A DNA stretch of 64,000 bases from Acetomicrobium hydrogeniformans ATCC BAA-1850. GTDB taxonomy: Bacteria; Synergistota; Synergistia; Synergistales; Acetomicrobiaceae. Numbering within the stretch: the stretch's first letter is position 1; every line of letters starts with the position of its first letter. The notes under the pieces are model-generated. The model was given only the letters and a program-made list of their open reading frames with translations, ran no database searches and was not told the DNA's origin. Shown in pieces: positions 17,608 through 25,962 of the stretch. Position numbers and translations under genes: made by a program. Where the stretch lies: the NCBI RefSeq assembly GCF_000160455.2, contig NZ_ACJX03000001.1, forward strand, positions 940,001 to 1,004,000, written 5' to 3'.

Positions 17608-18948
17608 GTGGACGACAAGTTAAACGATACGTGGAAAGACATTCTTTCGATAGCTCGTGAAAAACTCCCTCAGGGGGCTACTGAAATATGGCTTAAGACC
17701 TGTTTACCCATTTCCCTTGACAGAGGAAAACTAGTCCTCGATGTTCCTAACGTTTTCGTAAAGGAACAAATTCAATCTCGCTTCTTGAGCGGGCTTAAAG
17801 ATCTCGTGGCCGACAGGGGTATTGCCAGGGAAGTTGAGCTGGTAGTGGGGACGGAGGTGCGCGATGGAGAACAAAAGAGAGCTGAAAATGCCTTAAAACA
17901 ACCACCACCTCCGAATCCCGACGGACTCAACCCTAACTATTATTTCGATACCTTCGTAGTAGGGAAATCCAACAGATTAGCCCATGCCGCAAGCCTTGCC
18001 GTGGCCGAATCTCCGGGGGTAGCATACAATCCTTTATTCATCTGGGGAGGCGTGGGTCTTGGGAAAACTCACCTGATGCATGCCATAGGTCATTACGTAT
18101 TGGAACACCTGCCGGGCGCACGTGTAGTTTATGCCAGTTCCGAAAAATTCACTAATGAACTGATATCGGCCATACAAAACAACAAGACACAGGAATTCAA
18201 GGCCAAGTTTCGGAATGTGGATATCCTCTTGATAGACGATATACAGTTTTTGGCCAACAAAGAGAGCACCCAGGAGGAGTTTTTTCACACCTTCAACAGC
18301 TTGCACAACGCAAAAAGACAGATCGTCTTAAGTTCTGACAGGCCTCCCAAGGAAATTCAGAGTATAGAACAGAGGTTGGTCTCCCGATTTGAATGGGGAC
18401 TTGTAACGGACATACAACCTCCCGATCTGGAGACTAGAATAGCGATACTTCAAAAGAAGGCGGAATTTAGAGGATATGACATCCCCGAGGACGTCGTCTA
18501 TTTTCTGGCTCAAAACATCCCCAGTAACATAAGGGAGCTAGAAGGAGCTTTGAACCGAATAATAGCGTGCTCTCAACTCAATATGGAACCGATAACGGTG
18601 GAAAATGCCACGGAGTGGCTGAAAGATATTATAAAAATGCAACAACAGGGACCTATATCGGTCGATCTCATTCAGGATGCCGTCGCTTCCTACTTTGGTT
18701 TTGACGTTGAGGACCTGAAAAGCTCAAAAAGAACTGCCGATATTGCCTTGGCAAGACAGGTAGCCATGTATTTGTCCAGAGAATTGACTGAGTCCAGCTT
18801 ACAGCAGATTGGTATAGCCTTTAATAAGAAGGACCATACGACCGTCCTTCATGCCTGTAGAAAGATTGAGGAGATGATGAAGGAAGATTTGAAGATGAAA
18901 AAGATTGTGGATAACTTGTTGAGTAATTTGCGGTCTAATAGTGGATAA
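17608..18948 (+). CDS. dnaA: Chromosomal replication initiator DnaA
   Basis: A 446-residue protein with all four domains: an N-terminal DnaB/partner-binding part, a short proline-rich linker (about 97-105), an AAA+ core with Walker A GGVGLGKTH (about 147) and Walker B LLIDDIQF (about 206), and a C-terminal DnaA-box-binding helix-turn-helix with DHTTVLHACRK (about 409). It starts at GTG, with AAGGGGGG upstream. It assembles on the flanking boxes and melts the origin. One DnaA box (18906-18914) lies inside its own 3' end. Confidence 0.98.
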   Translation: MDDKLNDTWKDILSIAREKLPQGATEIWLKTCLPISLDRGKLVLDVPNVFVKEQIQSRFLSGLKDLVADRGIAREVELVVGTEVRDGEQKRAENALKQPPPPNPDGLNPNYYFDTFVVGKSNRLAHAASLAVAESPGVAYNPLFIWGGVGLGKTHLMHAIGHYVLEHLPGARVVYASSEKFTNELISAIQNNKTQEFKAKFRNVDILLIDDIQFLANKESTQEEFFHTFNSLHNAKRQIVLSSDRPPKEIQSIEQRLVSRFEWGLVTDIQPPDLETRIAILQKKAEFRGYDIPEDVVYFLAQNIPSNIRELEGALNRIIACSQLNMEPITVENATEWLKDIIKMQQQGPISVDLIQDAVASYFGFDVEDLKSSKRTADIALARQVAMYLSRELTESSLQQIGIAFNKKDHTTVLHACRKIEEMMKEDLKMKKIVDNLLSNLRSNSG

Positions 18949-19130
18949 GTTGTCATAAATCCACATATATAATTTTTATTCCAGCTAATATGCGTATATT
19001 GTGGATAGATTCCGAGCTTCTTCGCACATCTATCCACTGTGGAAAACTCAAGCAGATCGGCCTTGTTCCACGTTATCCACAATATCCACCGCACCTATTA
19101 CTGTCACTACTATTTTTTATATTATTTAAA
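18906..19130. other. oriC: oriC part 2: DnaA boxes, trio-like repeats and AT-rich unwinding element before dnaN
   Basis: Boxes are TGTGGATAA at 18906-18914, AGTGGATAA at 18940-18948, TGTGGATAG at 19000-19008, weaker sites around 19030-19046, perfect TTATCCACA at 19073-19081 and abutting ATATCCACC at 19082-19090. A short GC-richer step (GCAC) follows, then CTA TTA CTG TCA CTA CTA TTT TTT from 19095 to 19118, then ATATTATTTAAATAAAAG. Box pair, GC step, trio repeats and AT-rich run are the order of the basal unwinding system described in Bacillus subtilis, where the DnaA-trio reads 3'-GAT-5' on the opposite strand. Confidence 0.8.
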
Positions 19131-19161
19131 TAAAAGTAATAAATAGGAGGGGCATTGTAAA

Positions 19162-20316
19162 ATGAGGATAAAAATTAATGACCAAAAACTAATTAGAAGC
19201 TGGCAAATTACAGAAAGGACCTCCAGAGGACCAAAGACATCGGCTATCCTGTCAGGCATATATGTAAAGGCATATAACAACAACGTTATCTTGATGGCGA
19301 CGGACCTCAAGACATCCATAAAATGTTTAATACACGATGTCACAATTGAGGAAGAAGGAGAATCCATATTTCCAACCAAGGGAGTAGGGGAGATATTAAA
19401 AAAGCTATCCCACGGCTTTACTATAGAAGCCACTAACACAAAAGTAACGATCAGGCACGAGAAAAACCAATTCAACTTCACAACCTATCCTACAGAGGAA
19501 TTCCCAAAGCTACCCTCTTCGGAATCGGCAAAGCTGGCCTGCCGTATAAAATCGAAAGATCTATCCAGATCGATAAGGGAAGGTTCTTTTACGGGTTCAA
19601 CTAATGAAGAATTTCCTCAATACCTATCAAGTGCATTAATTGAATTTAAAAGGAACTCCCTCAAGCTAATTGCCACCGATGGCAAAAGACTCTCCCTTTC
19701 GGAAGCGGATCTGATGGAAGGATCGACTGAGGAAGATAGTATCCTAATACCCATCAGAGGGATAAATGAGCTTGAGAGGATACTTTCGACACTGGATGAA
19801 GATAGTCTTATAGAGATATTATACGATGACTCCCAATGTTATTTCAGAGGCGATGATATAGAGCTTTCCATTAGAAGGGTTGAATCTCTTTTTCCCCCTT
19901 ACGATAGAATTATATCCTCCGACAGGACTACATGGATGACGATCGATCGTCAGGCGTTGATTGATGCACTTGAGAAAGTAGAGGTAATAGTGAGAGATTT
20001 TAATAAAGTTATAATAATGGACTTAAAGCCTGCCGGAAATTTGTCAATATCTGCCTTTGCTAAAAACGTTGGAGAGGGCTTCGTCGAAATGGCTGCCGAG
20101 GTGGATGGAGAACCTCTGAAAGTGGGTTTTAACGTCGCCTATTTATTGCAGGGATTAAAGGCCATAGGGGATTCATCGGTAAGGATGAGTTTTAATGGTC
20201 CTCACGGGCAAATGAGGTTGCAAAAAATAAGCAGCGATAATTTCCTTTACATTCTAATGCCTGTAGTGTTGCCCGAAGAGCTGTTAGGCGAGGAAGAAGA
20301 GGCAGATGTGGTTTAG
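19162..20316 (+). CDS. dnaN: DNA polymerase III sliding clamp (beta subunit)
   Basis: A 384-residue protein with the three-domain beta-clamp pattern. Recognisable parts are the KLIATDGKRLSLSEADL segment in the middle domain and the C-terminal LYILMPVVLPEE-like end (here FLYILMPVVLPEELLG), which provides part of the client-peptide pocket. It forms the ring that tethers polymerase III to DNA. AGGAGGGG precedes the ATG by about 8 nt. It follows oriC and overlaps recF by 11 bp, the conserved dnaA-dnaN-recF order. Confidence 0.96.
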   Translation: MRIKINDQKLIRSWQITERTSRGPKTSAILSGIYVKAYNNNVILMATDLKTSIKCLIHDVTIEEEGESIFPTKGVGEILKKLSHGFTIEATNTKVTIRHEKNQFNFTTYPTEEFPKLPSSESAKLACRIKSKDLSRSIREGSFTGSTNEEFPQYLSSALIEFKRNSLKLIATDGKRLSLSEADLMEGSTEEDSILIPIRGINELERILSTLDEDSLIEILYDDSQCYFRGDDIELSIRRVESLFPPYDRIISSDRTTWMTIDRQALIDALEKVEVIVRDFNKVIIMDLKPAGNLSISAFAKNVGEGFVEMAAEVDGEPLKVGFNVAYLLQGLKAIGDSSVRMSFNGPHGQMRLQKISSDNFLYILMPVVLPEELLGEEEEADVV

Positions 20317-21370
20317 CCAAACCTATTGGCTGAATTATAAAAATTTAAAACCAGTGCGAATATCCTGGCATAAAGGCTTAAATGTCGTCGTAGGACCTAA
20401 TGCATCGGGAAAGACTAACACGCTTGAGGCTTTGTCCATGCTTTGCGGTTGGGGTCAGGTTCAGCGGGGAAAGCTAAGGGATCTCGTAAATTGGGATAGC
20501 CCCGGCCAGGCAAGGCTTTATTCGCAATTTAACGGAGAAGAGAACATATCCGTAGTGGTCTCGATACAGGACAAACGAACAATATCGGTTGCAGGAAAAC
20601 AATGCAGCGCTTCGACGTTAAGGCTTCATGTTCCCTGTCTGTCCTTTTGGAGTGACGACGTTCGGTTGATAGAAGGATCTCCTGCGATCAGAAGGAATTT
20701 CTTAAATCACCTCTGTGCTACTATAGTTCCGCTGTATGCCAGGAGATTATATGACTACAGAAAGCTCCTGCGCCATAAAAATTATATTCTACGGGCGGGC
20801 AGATACGACGATGCCGTGATTAAAGCTATGGCACCCGTAGCTGCGTGGCTTTGGTCTTACAGGAGAAGCATTGTGGACCTGTTAAAGGTGGGACTTAAAG
20901 AGGTATCGTCCCATTTGGTCGAGTTCGACTTTGAGGTCGACATCGAAGAGGGAAACAAGGATTACTATGAAGACCCCTTAGAAGCTTTTTATAAATCCCT
21001 TGCCTTCTTTAAAAAAGAAGAAATTGCCCGAAAAGTTTCCTTGGTGGGACCCCATAGAGACGATTTGAGAATAACGGTAAAGGGAAGGCCTGCATTTCAG
21101 GCCTTAAGCAGAGGGCAGAGAAGAAAACTTGCCGTTGCTTTTATGATGGCATCAGCAAAGGTCGTCGAGTATAAGCTGAAAAGAAGTCCTATAATATTAT
21201 TGGACGAGGTGACGGCCGAGCTGGATCGGGAAGGTAAAGAGCAGTTGATAAAGGCGCTTTTTGAGAGCAACTGGCAAGTTATAACTGCCACGGCCGATGA
21301 ACAGTTAGGCTATATTGAGGATTTTCCGGCAAAGGTTTGGCATATATGTCGAGGAGGTTTATCCGCATAG
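20306..21370 (+). CDS. recF: DNA repair and recombination protein RecF
   Basis: A 354-residue SMC/ABC-type ATPase. Walker A is VGPNASGKTN (about 30), the ABC signature is ALSRGQRRKLAVAF (about 267) and Walker B is IILLDEVTAELD (about 297). RecF, with RecO and RecR, loads RecA at single-strand gaps. It overlaps dnaN by 11 bp and its TAG immediately precedes the mnmG ATG, so dnaN-recF-mnmG-dciA read as one operon. Length is normal. Confidence 0.95.
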   Translation: MWFSQTYWLNYKNLKPVRISWHKGLNVVVGPNASGKTNTLEALSMLCGWGQVQRGKLRDLVNWDSPGQARLYSQFNGEENISVVVSIQDKRTISVAGKQCSASTLRLHVPCLSFWSDDVRLIEGSPAIRRNFLNHLCATIVPLYARRLYDYRKLLRHKNYILRAGRYDDAVIKAMAPVAAWLWSYRRSIVDLLKVGLKEVSSHLVEFDFEVDIEEGNKDYYEDPLEAFYKSLAFFKKEEIARKVSLVGPHRDDLRITVKGRPAFQALSRGQRRKLAVAFMMASAKVVEYKLKRSPIILLDEVTAELDREGKEQLIKALFESNWQVITATADEQLGYIEDFPAKVWHICRGGLSA

Positions 21371-23257
21371 ATGATATATAAAGACGAAAGGAATTTCGAT
21401 GTTATAGTGGTGGGAGCAGGACATGCCGGATGTGAGGCCGCTTTAGTTTCGGCGAGGATGGGGGCGCGAACCCTCCTTCTTAATTTGTATCTGGATAATA
21501 TTGCATTGATGCCCTGTAATCCCTCGATAGGCGGTCCGGCCAAAGGGCATATTACGAGAGAGATAGACGCCTTGGGCGGAGAACAGGCAAAGGCAGCCGA
21601 TGCCTCTACCATTCATATAAGATGGCTGAATACTTCAAAAGGGCCTGCTGTCAGGGCGCTTAGGGTACAGTGCGATTTGTCGGATTACCATAAATACATG
21701 AGAAATACTTTGGAGACTACAATTAACCTTTATGTCCACCAAGCTCTGGTAACGGACCTTTGGGTCGAGAAGGGAAGGGTTAGAGGAGTAAAGACATGGT
21801 TGGGAGAGGAGTATTATTCTCCTTGCGTGATAATAACCACGGGTCCTTATACGAATGGCAGGGTATTTATAGGTTCGCACAGCTTTCCATCGGGGCCACT
21901 GGGCCAGATGGCCTCTTTAGAGTTATCAAACTCTTTAAAACGAATAGGTTTCATAACGGGAAGATTAAGAACTGATACCACGCCAAGACTTCATGCTGAT
22001 ACTATTAATTTTACTTCTTTGACTAAACAGGATTCTGCAGATGAACCATTATGTTTCAGCCACTGGGGGATACCGCGGATCTATAGCGGCTATTCCTGTT
22101 ATTTGACGAGGTCGACGGCAAAGACGCATGAGATAATAAAGTCCTCTCTTACCCGTTCCCCAATGGCAAAGGGAGAGATAAACAGTCCCGGGCCCAGATA
22201 CTGTCCTTCTATTGAAGATAAGGTCATGAGGTTTCCTGAGAAGGAATCTCATCCCATATTTTTGGAGCCCACCTGCCGTCATTCGAAGGAAATTTATATG
22301 CAAAACTTCTCCACAAGCTTGCCCTATGATGTGCAGGTGGAAATGGTAAGAAGCGTTCCAGGATGTGAGAGGGCACACATATTGAGACCAGGATACGCCA
22401 TCGAATACGATTATTTTCCTCCGACACAACTTTATCCCTGGCTAGAGACGAAATTGGTAGAGGGACTTTTCTTTGCAGGGCAAATAAACGGCACATCCGG
22501 TTATGAGGAGGCGGCAGCCCAGGGATTGATGGCGGGCATTAATGCCGTATTGAAGTTACGAAAAGAAGATCCCATAGTACTAGGCAGAGATGAAGCTTAC
22601 ATAGGTGTACTCATCGACGATCTCGTGACTAAGGGGACGGAAGAGCCCTACAGGATGCTCACGAGCAGATGTGAGTACAGGCTGCTGATGAGACACGACA
22701 ATGCTGACAAGAGGCTTGCGCCTATAGGAAGAAGGCTTGGTCTTATAGACGACGAAAAATGGAGCCTCTTATTAAAGAAATGGAAGTCCATGGACGAGGA
22801 AATCGATCGCCTCAAGGGTACGAAGATTTATCCATCTTATGGGGTAAATACATTATTGTCTTCTTTAAATCAACCAAAGTTGGAAGAAACTGTAAGCGCT
22901 TACGATTTGCTCAAAAGGCCGGGAATTGACTACGATATTTTATATAAAATAGCTCCATTGGAAGAGAGTTTAAACGAAGAAATAAAATCCAGAATAGAGA
23001 TCGAGGTTAAGTATTCTGGCTACATAGAAAGACAGACGAGCCTTGCTTCTAAATTGCAAAGGATAGAGCAATTACGCATACCTTTGGATTTAAATTACGA
23101 CGAAATTAAAGGCCTTTCTTCCGAGGGAAGGGAGAAACTCAAAAAAATCCTGCCCGGCACTTTGGGGCAGGCAGGTAGAATATCGGGGGTAACACCTTCC
23201 GACCTTCAAATTTTGTGGATGTATTTGGAGATGAGGAGTAAAAATAAAGCGTCATGA
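21371..23257 (+). CDS. mnmG: tRNA uridine-5-carboxymethylaminomethyl modification enzyme, large subunit
   Basis: A 628-residue FAD enzyme of normal MnmG/GidA length. The N-terminal FAD motif is VVGAGHAGCEAAL, followed by MPCNPSIGGPAKGH, both diagnostic, and the C-terminal helical part ends in SGVTPSDLQILWMYLE. With MnmE it modifies the wobble uridine of several tRNAs. GAGGAGG in the end of recF serves as its ribosome-binding site. Its stop overlaps the dciA start (ATGA). mnmE is not in the window. Confidence 0.97.
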   Translation: MIYKDERNFDVIVVGAGHAGCEAALVSARMGARTLLLNLYLDNIALMPCNPSIGGPAKGHITREIDALGGEQAKAADASTIHIRWLNTSKGPAVRALRVQCDLSDYHKYMRNTLETTINLYVHQALVTDLWVEKGRVRGVKTWLGEEYYSPCVIITTGPYTNGRVFIGSHSFPSGPLGQMASLELSNSLKRIGFITGRLRTDTTPRLHADTINFTSLTKQDSADEPLCFSHWGIPRIYSGYSCYLTRSTAKTHEIIKSSLTRSPMAKGEINSPGPRYCPSIEDKVMRFPEKESHPIFLEPTCRHSKEIYMQNFSTSLPYDVQVEMVRSVPGCERAHILRPGYAIEYDYFPPTQLYPWLETKLVEGLFFAGQINGTSGYEEAAAQGLMAGINAVLKLRKEDPIVLGRDEAYIGVLIDDLVTKGTEEPYRMLTSRCEYRLLMRHDNADKRLAPIGRRLGLIDDEKWSLLLKKWKSMDEEIDRLKGTKIYPSYGVNTLLSSLNQPKLEETVSAYDLLKRPGIDYDILYKIAPLEESLNEEIKSRIEIEVKYSGYIERQTSLASKLQRIEQLRIPLDLNYDEIKGLSSEGREKLKKILPGTLGQAGRISGVTPSDLQILWMYLEMRSKNKAS

Positions 23258-23742
23258 GGAGGAAAATAAGAGAACCAAAACACATAGCCGAGGTCATTGA
23301 TAAGGCTTCATCGGTAAACCTGAAGAATTTTCTGGAGTTTTATAAAGTAAGCAGTGCATGGCCTGAACTTGCAGGCAGAGTGTCGAGCAGGTCAAGACCT
23401 GTTAGTTTGTTAAAGGGAAAACTGAAGATTGTAGCCGATTCTCCATCTGTGGCTCAGGAGATCATGATGATGTCGGGGAGAATAATTTCCGAAGCCCTCT
23501 CCAAGGGCGTTAAGATCGAGTCGGTCTTGGTTAATATCGGTAGAGTGGAACCTATTGTCGGATCCCGATCTTTGAATGAAGGCAACCGTCACCGGTTTAA
23601 GCCGATTTTAAGGTGTTACTCGACAGATGATATCGAAAGGGTAAAAAGCAGATTCAATCAGAAAGGCCTGCCTAAAGATGTGTTAGATGGACTTTGCAGG
23701 CTATATATAGCTTATAACAGAAGGTTTAATTCCTTAAAATAA
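23254..23742 (+). CDS. DUF721 protein, likely DciA-type helicase loader
   Basis: A 162-residue basic protein with the DUF721 core WPELAGRVSSRSRPVSLLKGKLKIVADSPSVAQEIMMMSGRII, the KH-like fold found in DciA. In bacteria without DnaC or DnaI, DciA loads the replicative helicase. Its place at the end of a dnaA-dnaN-recF-mnmG operon fits that role. It has an unusual C-terminal tail (about 100-162) with no similarity I recognise. It starts inside the mnmG stop codon (ATGA). Confidence 0.8.
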   Translation: MRRKIREPKHIAEVIDKASSVNLKNFLEFYKVSSAWPELAGRVSSRSRPVSLLKGKLKIVADSPSVAQEIMMMSGRIISEALSKGVKIESVLVNIGRVEPIVGSRSLNEGNRHRFKPILRCYSTDDIERVKSRFNQKGLPKDVLDGLCRLYIAYNRRFNSLK

Positions 23743-23776
23743 TTTTAATAATATTAAGAAAAAGAGGTGGCGTTTT

Positions 23777-24568
23777 ATGAAAAAAAGTCACTTATTTAAT
23801 TTGATTAAAAAATTGACTTTTATTGCGGTTGTTATAATTCTTATCTTTCCCTCATACTTGACAAAAATATCAAATGCTGAGGAAATAGAAGATCTTTTTG
23901 TAATTTACGGCGAGAAAGAACGTGGAGAGGCTCAAGGTCTGATACTGCAGAAAAATTTATTGGAAAAGGCTCCGAAGAATATGTCACAATACGACATGTG
24001 GCATAGCCTTTTCGAGGAGGATGTAACGGAAGAGGAAAAGGCTGCTTTAGCTTTGAAGTTAATAGACGAGATTTATCCTCAGGGGAATCCGGCAAAATGG
24101 GACGAGATAGGGGGGCTGTGGATTCCACAGCTGGTTCCAAAACCGCTGGCAGCCTTTGATGCTCTTTATGTAGCAGTAGGATCGTTGCTGTCATTAAATA
24201 ATGAGGGAGCTGCCTGGCTTGCCAGAAGCTTACTGCTTCAGCTTTATGAATCCAGAGGAGCCAGGATATACGGAATAAGGACTGCTCCAATAGAAGTCGT
24301 TGATATAATTGAAAAGCTGAAAGTGAGGGCACCCTTGCCGCCTATTGGGGGGTGGCCAAACCCTAAGGTCTTAGGGAGGCTTCCCTATGCGAGAAAAATA
24401 TACGGATACATATCCGTCGATACCGCCCTTGTCCATGAAATGACCTTTCTCGATTCCCTTGGAAGGCCAAGAGGTGGATCCGGCGTTTATGCCTGGGATA
24501 GGGCGAGGGGTAGGATATACAACGTCAAAGGCGGGCGAAATGAGGACGAGATATGGCCAAATTTTTAA
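23777..24568 (+). CDS. Secreted protein of unknown function
   Basis: 263 residues with a clear signal peptide: a lysine-rich start, a hydrophobic run (about 15-29) and probable cleavage after SNA at about 36. The mature part is mixed alpha/beta and slightly acidic, with no motif I recognise. The C-terminal third is rich in Gly, Arg and Tyr (GRPRGGSGVYAWDRARGRIYNVKGG). There are no cysteines after the signal peptide. AAAGAGGTGG precedes the ATG. It lies between the replication operon and the superoxide reductase on the same strand. I offer no function. Confidence 0.75.
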   Translation: MKKSHLFNLIKKLTFIAVVIILIFPSYLTKISNAEEIEDLFVIYGEKERGEAQGLILQKNLLEKAPKNMSQYDMWHSLFEEDVTEEEKAALALKLIDEIYPQGNPAKWDEIGGLWIPQLVPKPLAAFDALYVAVGSLLSLNNEGAAWLARSLLLQLYESRGARIYGIRTAPIEVVDIIEKLKVRAPLPPIGGWPNPKVLGRLPYARKIYGYISVDTALVHEMTFLDSLGRPRGGSGVYAWDRARGRIYNVKGGRNEDEIWPNF

Positions 24569-24627
24569 AGTATGTTAAAATAAAATTGTTTTTAAAAGAC
24601 TATCGCCTATAGAAGGAGGGATTGGAT

Positions 24628-25020
24628 ATGAAATTTGAAACATTGATACAGTCAGGCGACTGGAAGGGTGAAAAACACGTTCCCGTTATCGAAGCTCCCG
24701 AAGAGGTGGCCTCGGGCGAAGCTTTTACCGTTACAGTGAGCGTCGGCAAGGAGATACCGCATCCCAATACTACAGAACATCATATAAGATGGATAAAGCT
24801 ATTTTTTAAGGGAGAGGACGAGAAATTTCCCTTTGAAGTTGGTACATACGAGTTCAACGCCCACGGTGAGCACGTAAACGGCCCTAATACTGGCCCGGCC
24901 TATAGCGAGCCCTATGCGGTGGCAAAAATCAAACTCAACAAATCTGGCACGCTTTTGGCGATGTCTTATTGTAATATTCACGGGCTTTGGGAAAACTCCA
25001 AAGAGATAAAGGTTAAGTAG
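24628..25020 (+). CDS. Superoxide reductase, neelaredoxin type (class II)
   Basis: 130 residues. It reduces superoxide to hydrogen peroxide without making oxygen, the usual defence of anaerobes. The Fe(His)4Cys site ligands are visible: EKHVPVIE, TEHHIRWI, and SYCNIHGLW with the Cys and last His. The N-terminal rubredoxin-like [Fe(Cys)4] domain of desulfoferrodoxin is absent, so this is the one-iron form. ATG 24628 follows GGAGGG by 7 nt; an in-frame TTG at 24622 is too close to it. A strong terminator follows. Confidence 0.95.
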   Translation: MKFETLIQSGDWKGEKHVPVIEAPEEVASGEAFTVTVSVGKEIPHPNTTEHHIRWIKLFFKGEDEKFPFEVGTYEFNAHGEHVNGPNTGPAYSEPYAVAKIKLNKSGTLLAMSYCNIHGLWENSKEIKVK

Positions 25021-25050
25021 ATATTAGCCATCACAATAATCAAAGTAAAA

Positions 25051-25090
25051 CAAAAACCATCCCCCGGAATTTATCAGGGGATGGTTTTTG
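25051..25090. terminator. Bidirectional rho-independent terminator
   Basis: AAAACCATCCCC (within 25051-25064) pairs perfectly with GGGGATGGTTTT (within 25077-25090), with T-runs on both strands. It separates the superoxide reductase gene from the convergent transglycosylase gene. Confidence 0.93.
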
Positions 25091-25091
25091 T

Positions 25092-25790
25092 TTATAAGAT
25101 CTCTTGAAGCGTCCTTAGGTGATTGTTAACTACGCTTTTGTATTTAGAAGAAGCTTTTCCGTAATATCGGTCAAGGGCCTTATGTTCCGAGCCATAGGCT
25201 CTCGTATAGCGGGATAACAGCAGGGCTCCGGCAGCTATTCCAAGTTCCGGGTCATGCAGTAAGTTTTTCGATGTTATACCGTTGGCAGACAACAATCCTG
25301 CATGAATATTCCACATGACCTGCATCACGCCCACAGCCCCCTTTTTGCTCACCGCCTTGGGGTTAAAGTGACTTTCGGTATTGGCGACTGCCACCAACAG
25401 ATCTTCCGAAATGCCATATTTTTTTCCATAGTGAACGAAAGCACAGGCTTCTCTCCACACGGTTTTTGAAGACAGCTTCGGGTTGGTCTTTTTTATGTGT
25501 ATGGCCAGCTTGCCTACTTTCTCCTGTTCCTCAGGGGGCATTTCTTCCAGAAACCTGAGGGACGAATTGGGGTGTTCTTCTTGCCACCGAAGTACGTCTT
25601 TGGGGGTATTTCCCGTTGCAACTAGGGCTTTAATGACTTGTTCCTGAAGATTTAACGTTTTTTTTACAGGTTCGTTGTTTACCACACTATCGCTTCGTGT
25701 CGTTATGGATAAAAATATACTGAAAAATAGAAATATAGTTACTATCTTTATGATTCGAGAGCTGATATCCAGCGAATGTCTCAATATCAT
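25092..25790 (-). CDS. Lytic transglycosylase (SLT domain), exported
   Basis: About 232 residues. The N-terminal hydrophobic segment (about 13-31) is a signal anchor or signal peptide. The C-terminal lysozyme-like SLT domain shows VANTESHFNPKAVS with the catalytic Glu, then GAVGVMQVM and HDPELGIAAGALLLSRY, as in Slt/MltE-type enzymes that cleave peptidoglycan to 1,6-anhydro-muropeptides. The start is ATG 25790, with AAGGAGG 5 nt upstream; the longer frame to 25814 runs through this site. Confidence 0.9.
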   Translation of the reverse strand: MILRHSLDISSRIIKIVTIFLFFSIFLSITTRSDSVVNNEPVKKTLNLQEQVIKALVATGNTPKDVLRWQEEHPNSSLRFLEEMPPEEQEKVGKLAIHIKKTNPKLSSKTVWREACAFVHYGKKYGISEDLLVAVANTESHFNPKAVSKKGAVGVMQVMWNIHAGLLSANGITSKNLLHDPELGIAAGALLLSRYTRAYGSEHKALDRYYGKASSKYKSVVNNHLRTLQEIL

Positions 25791-25862
25791 CACAACCTCC
25801 TTGAAAAATTGCACTTATGGCCACGGAAGAGAGAAATTTCCCTTTGGCCTGTCTTAAAAACA

Positions 25863-25890
25863 CAATAGACCGCCCATGGGCGATCTATTG
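25863..25890. terminator. Hairpin terminator upstream of the transglycosylase gene
   Basis: CAATAGA and CGCCC pair with GGGCG and TCTATTG with a mismatch between the arms. A-rich and T-rich runs flank it. It probably ends the phoR transcript, which is read leftwards towards it. Confidence 0.65.
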
Positions 25891-25962
25891 TATACAACAA
25901 AATAAGTGGATTATATTTGCAAATCTGATTTTACATGTTTTGCTGGATTTTGCCAACCCGAC

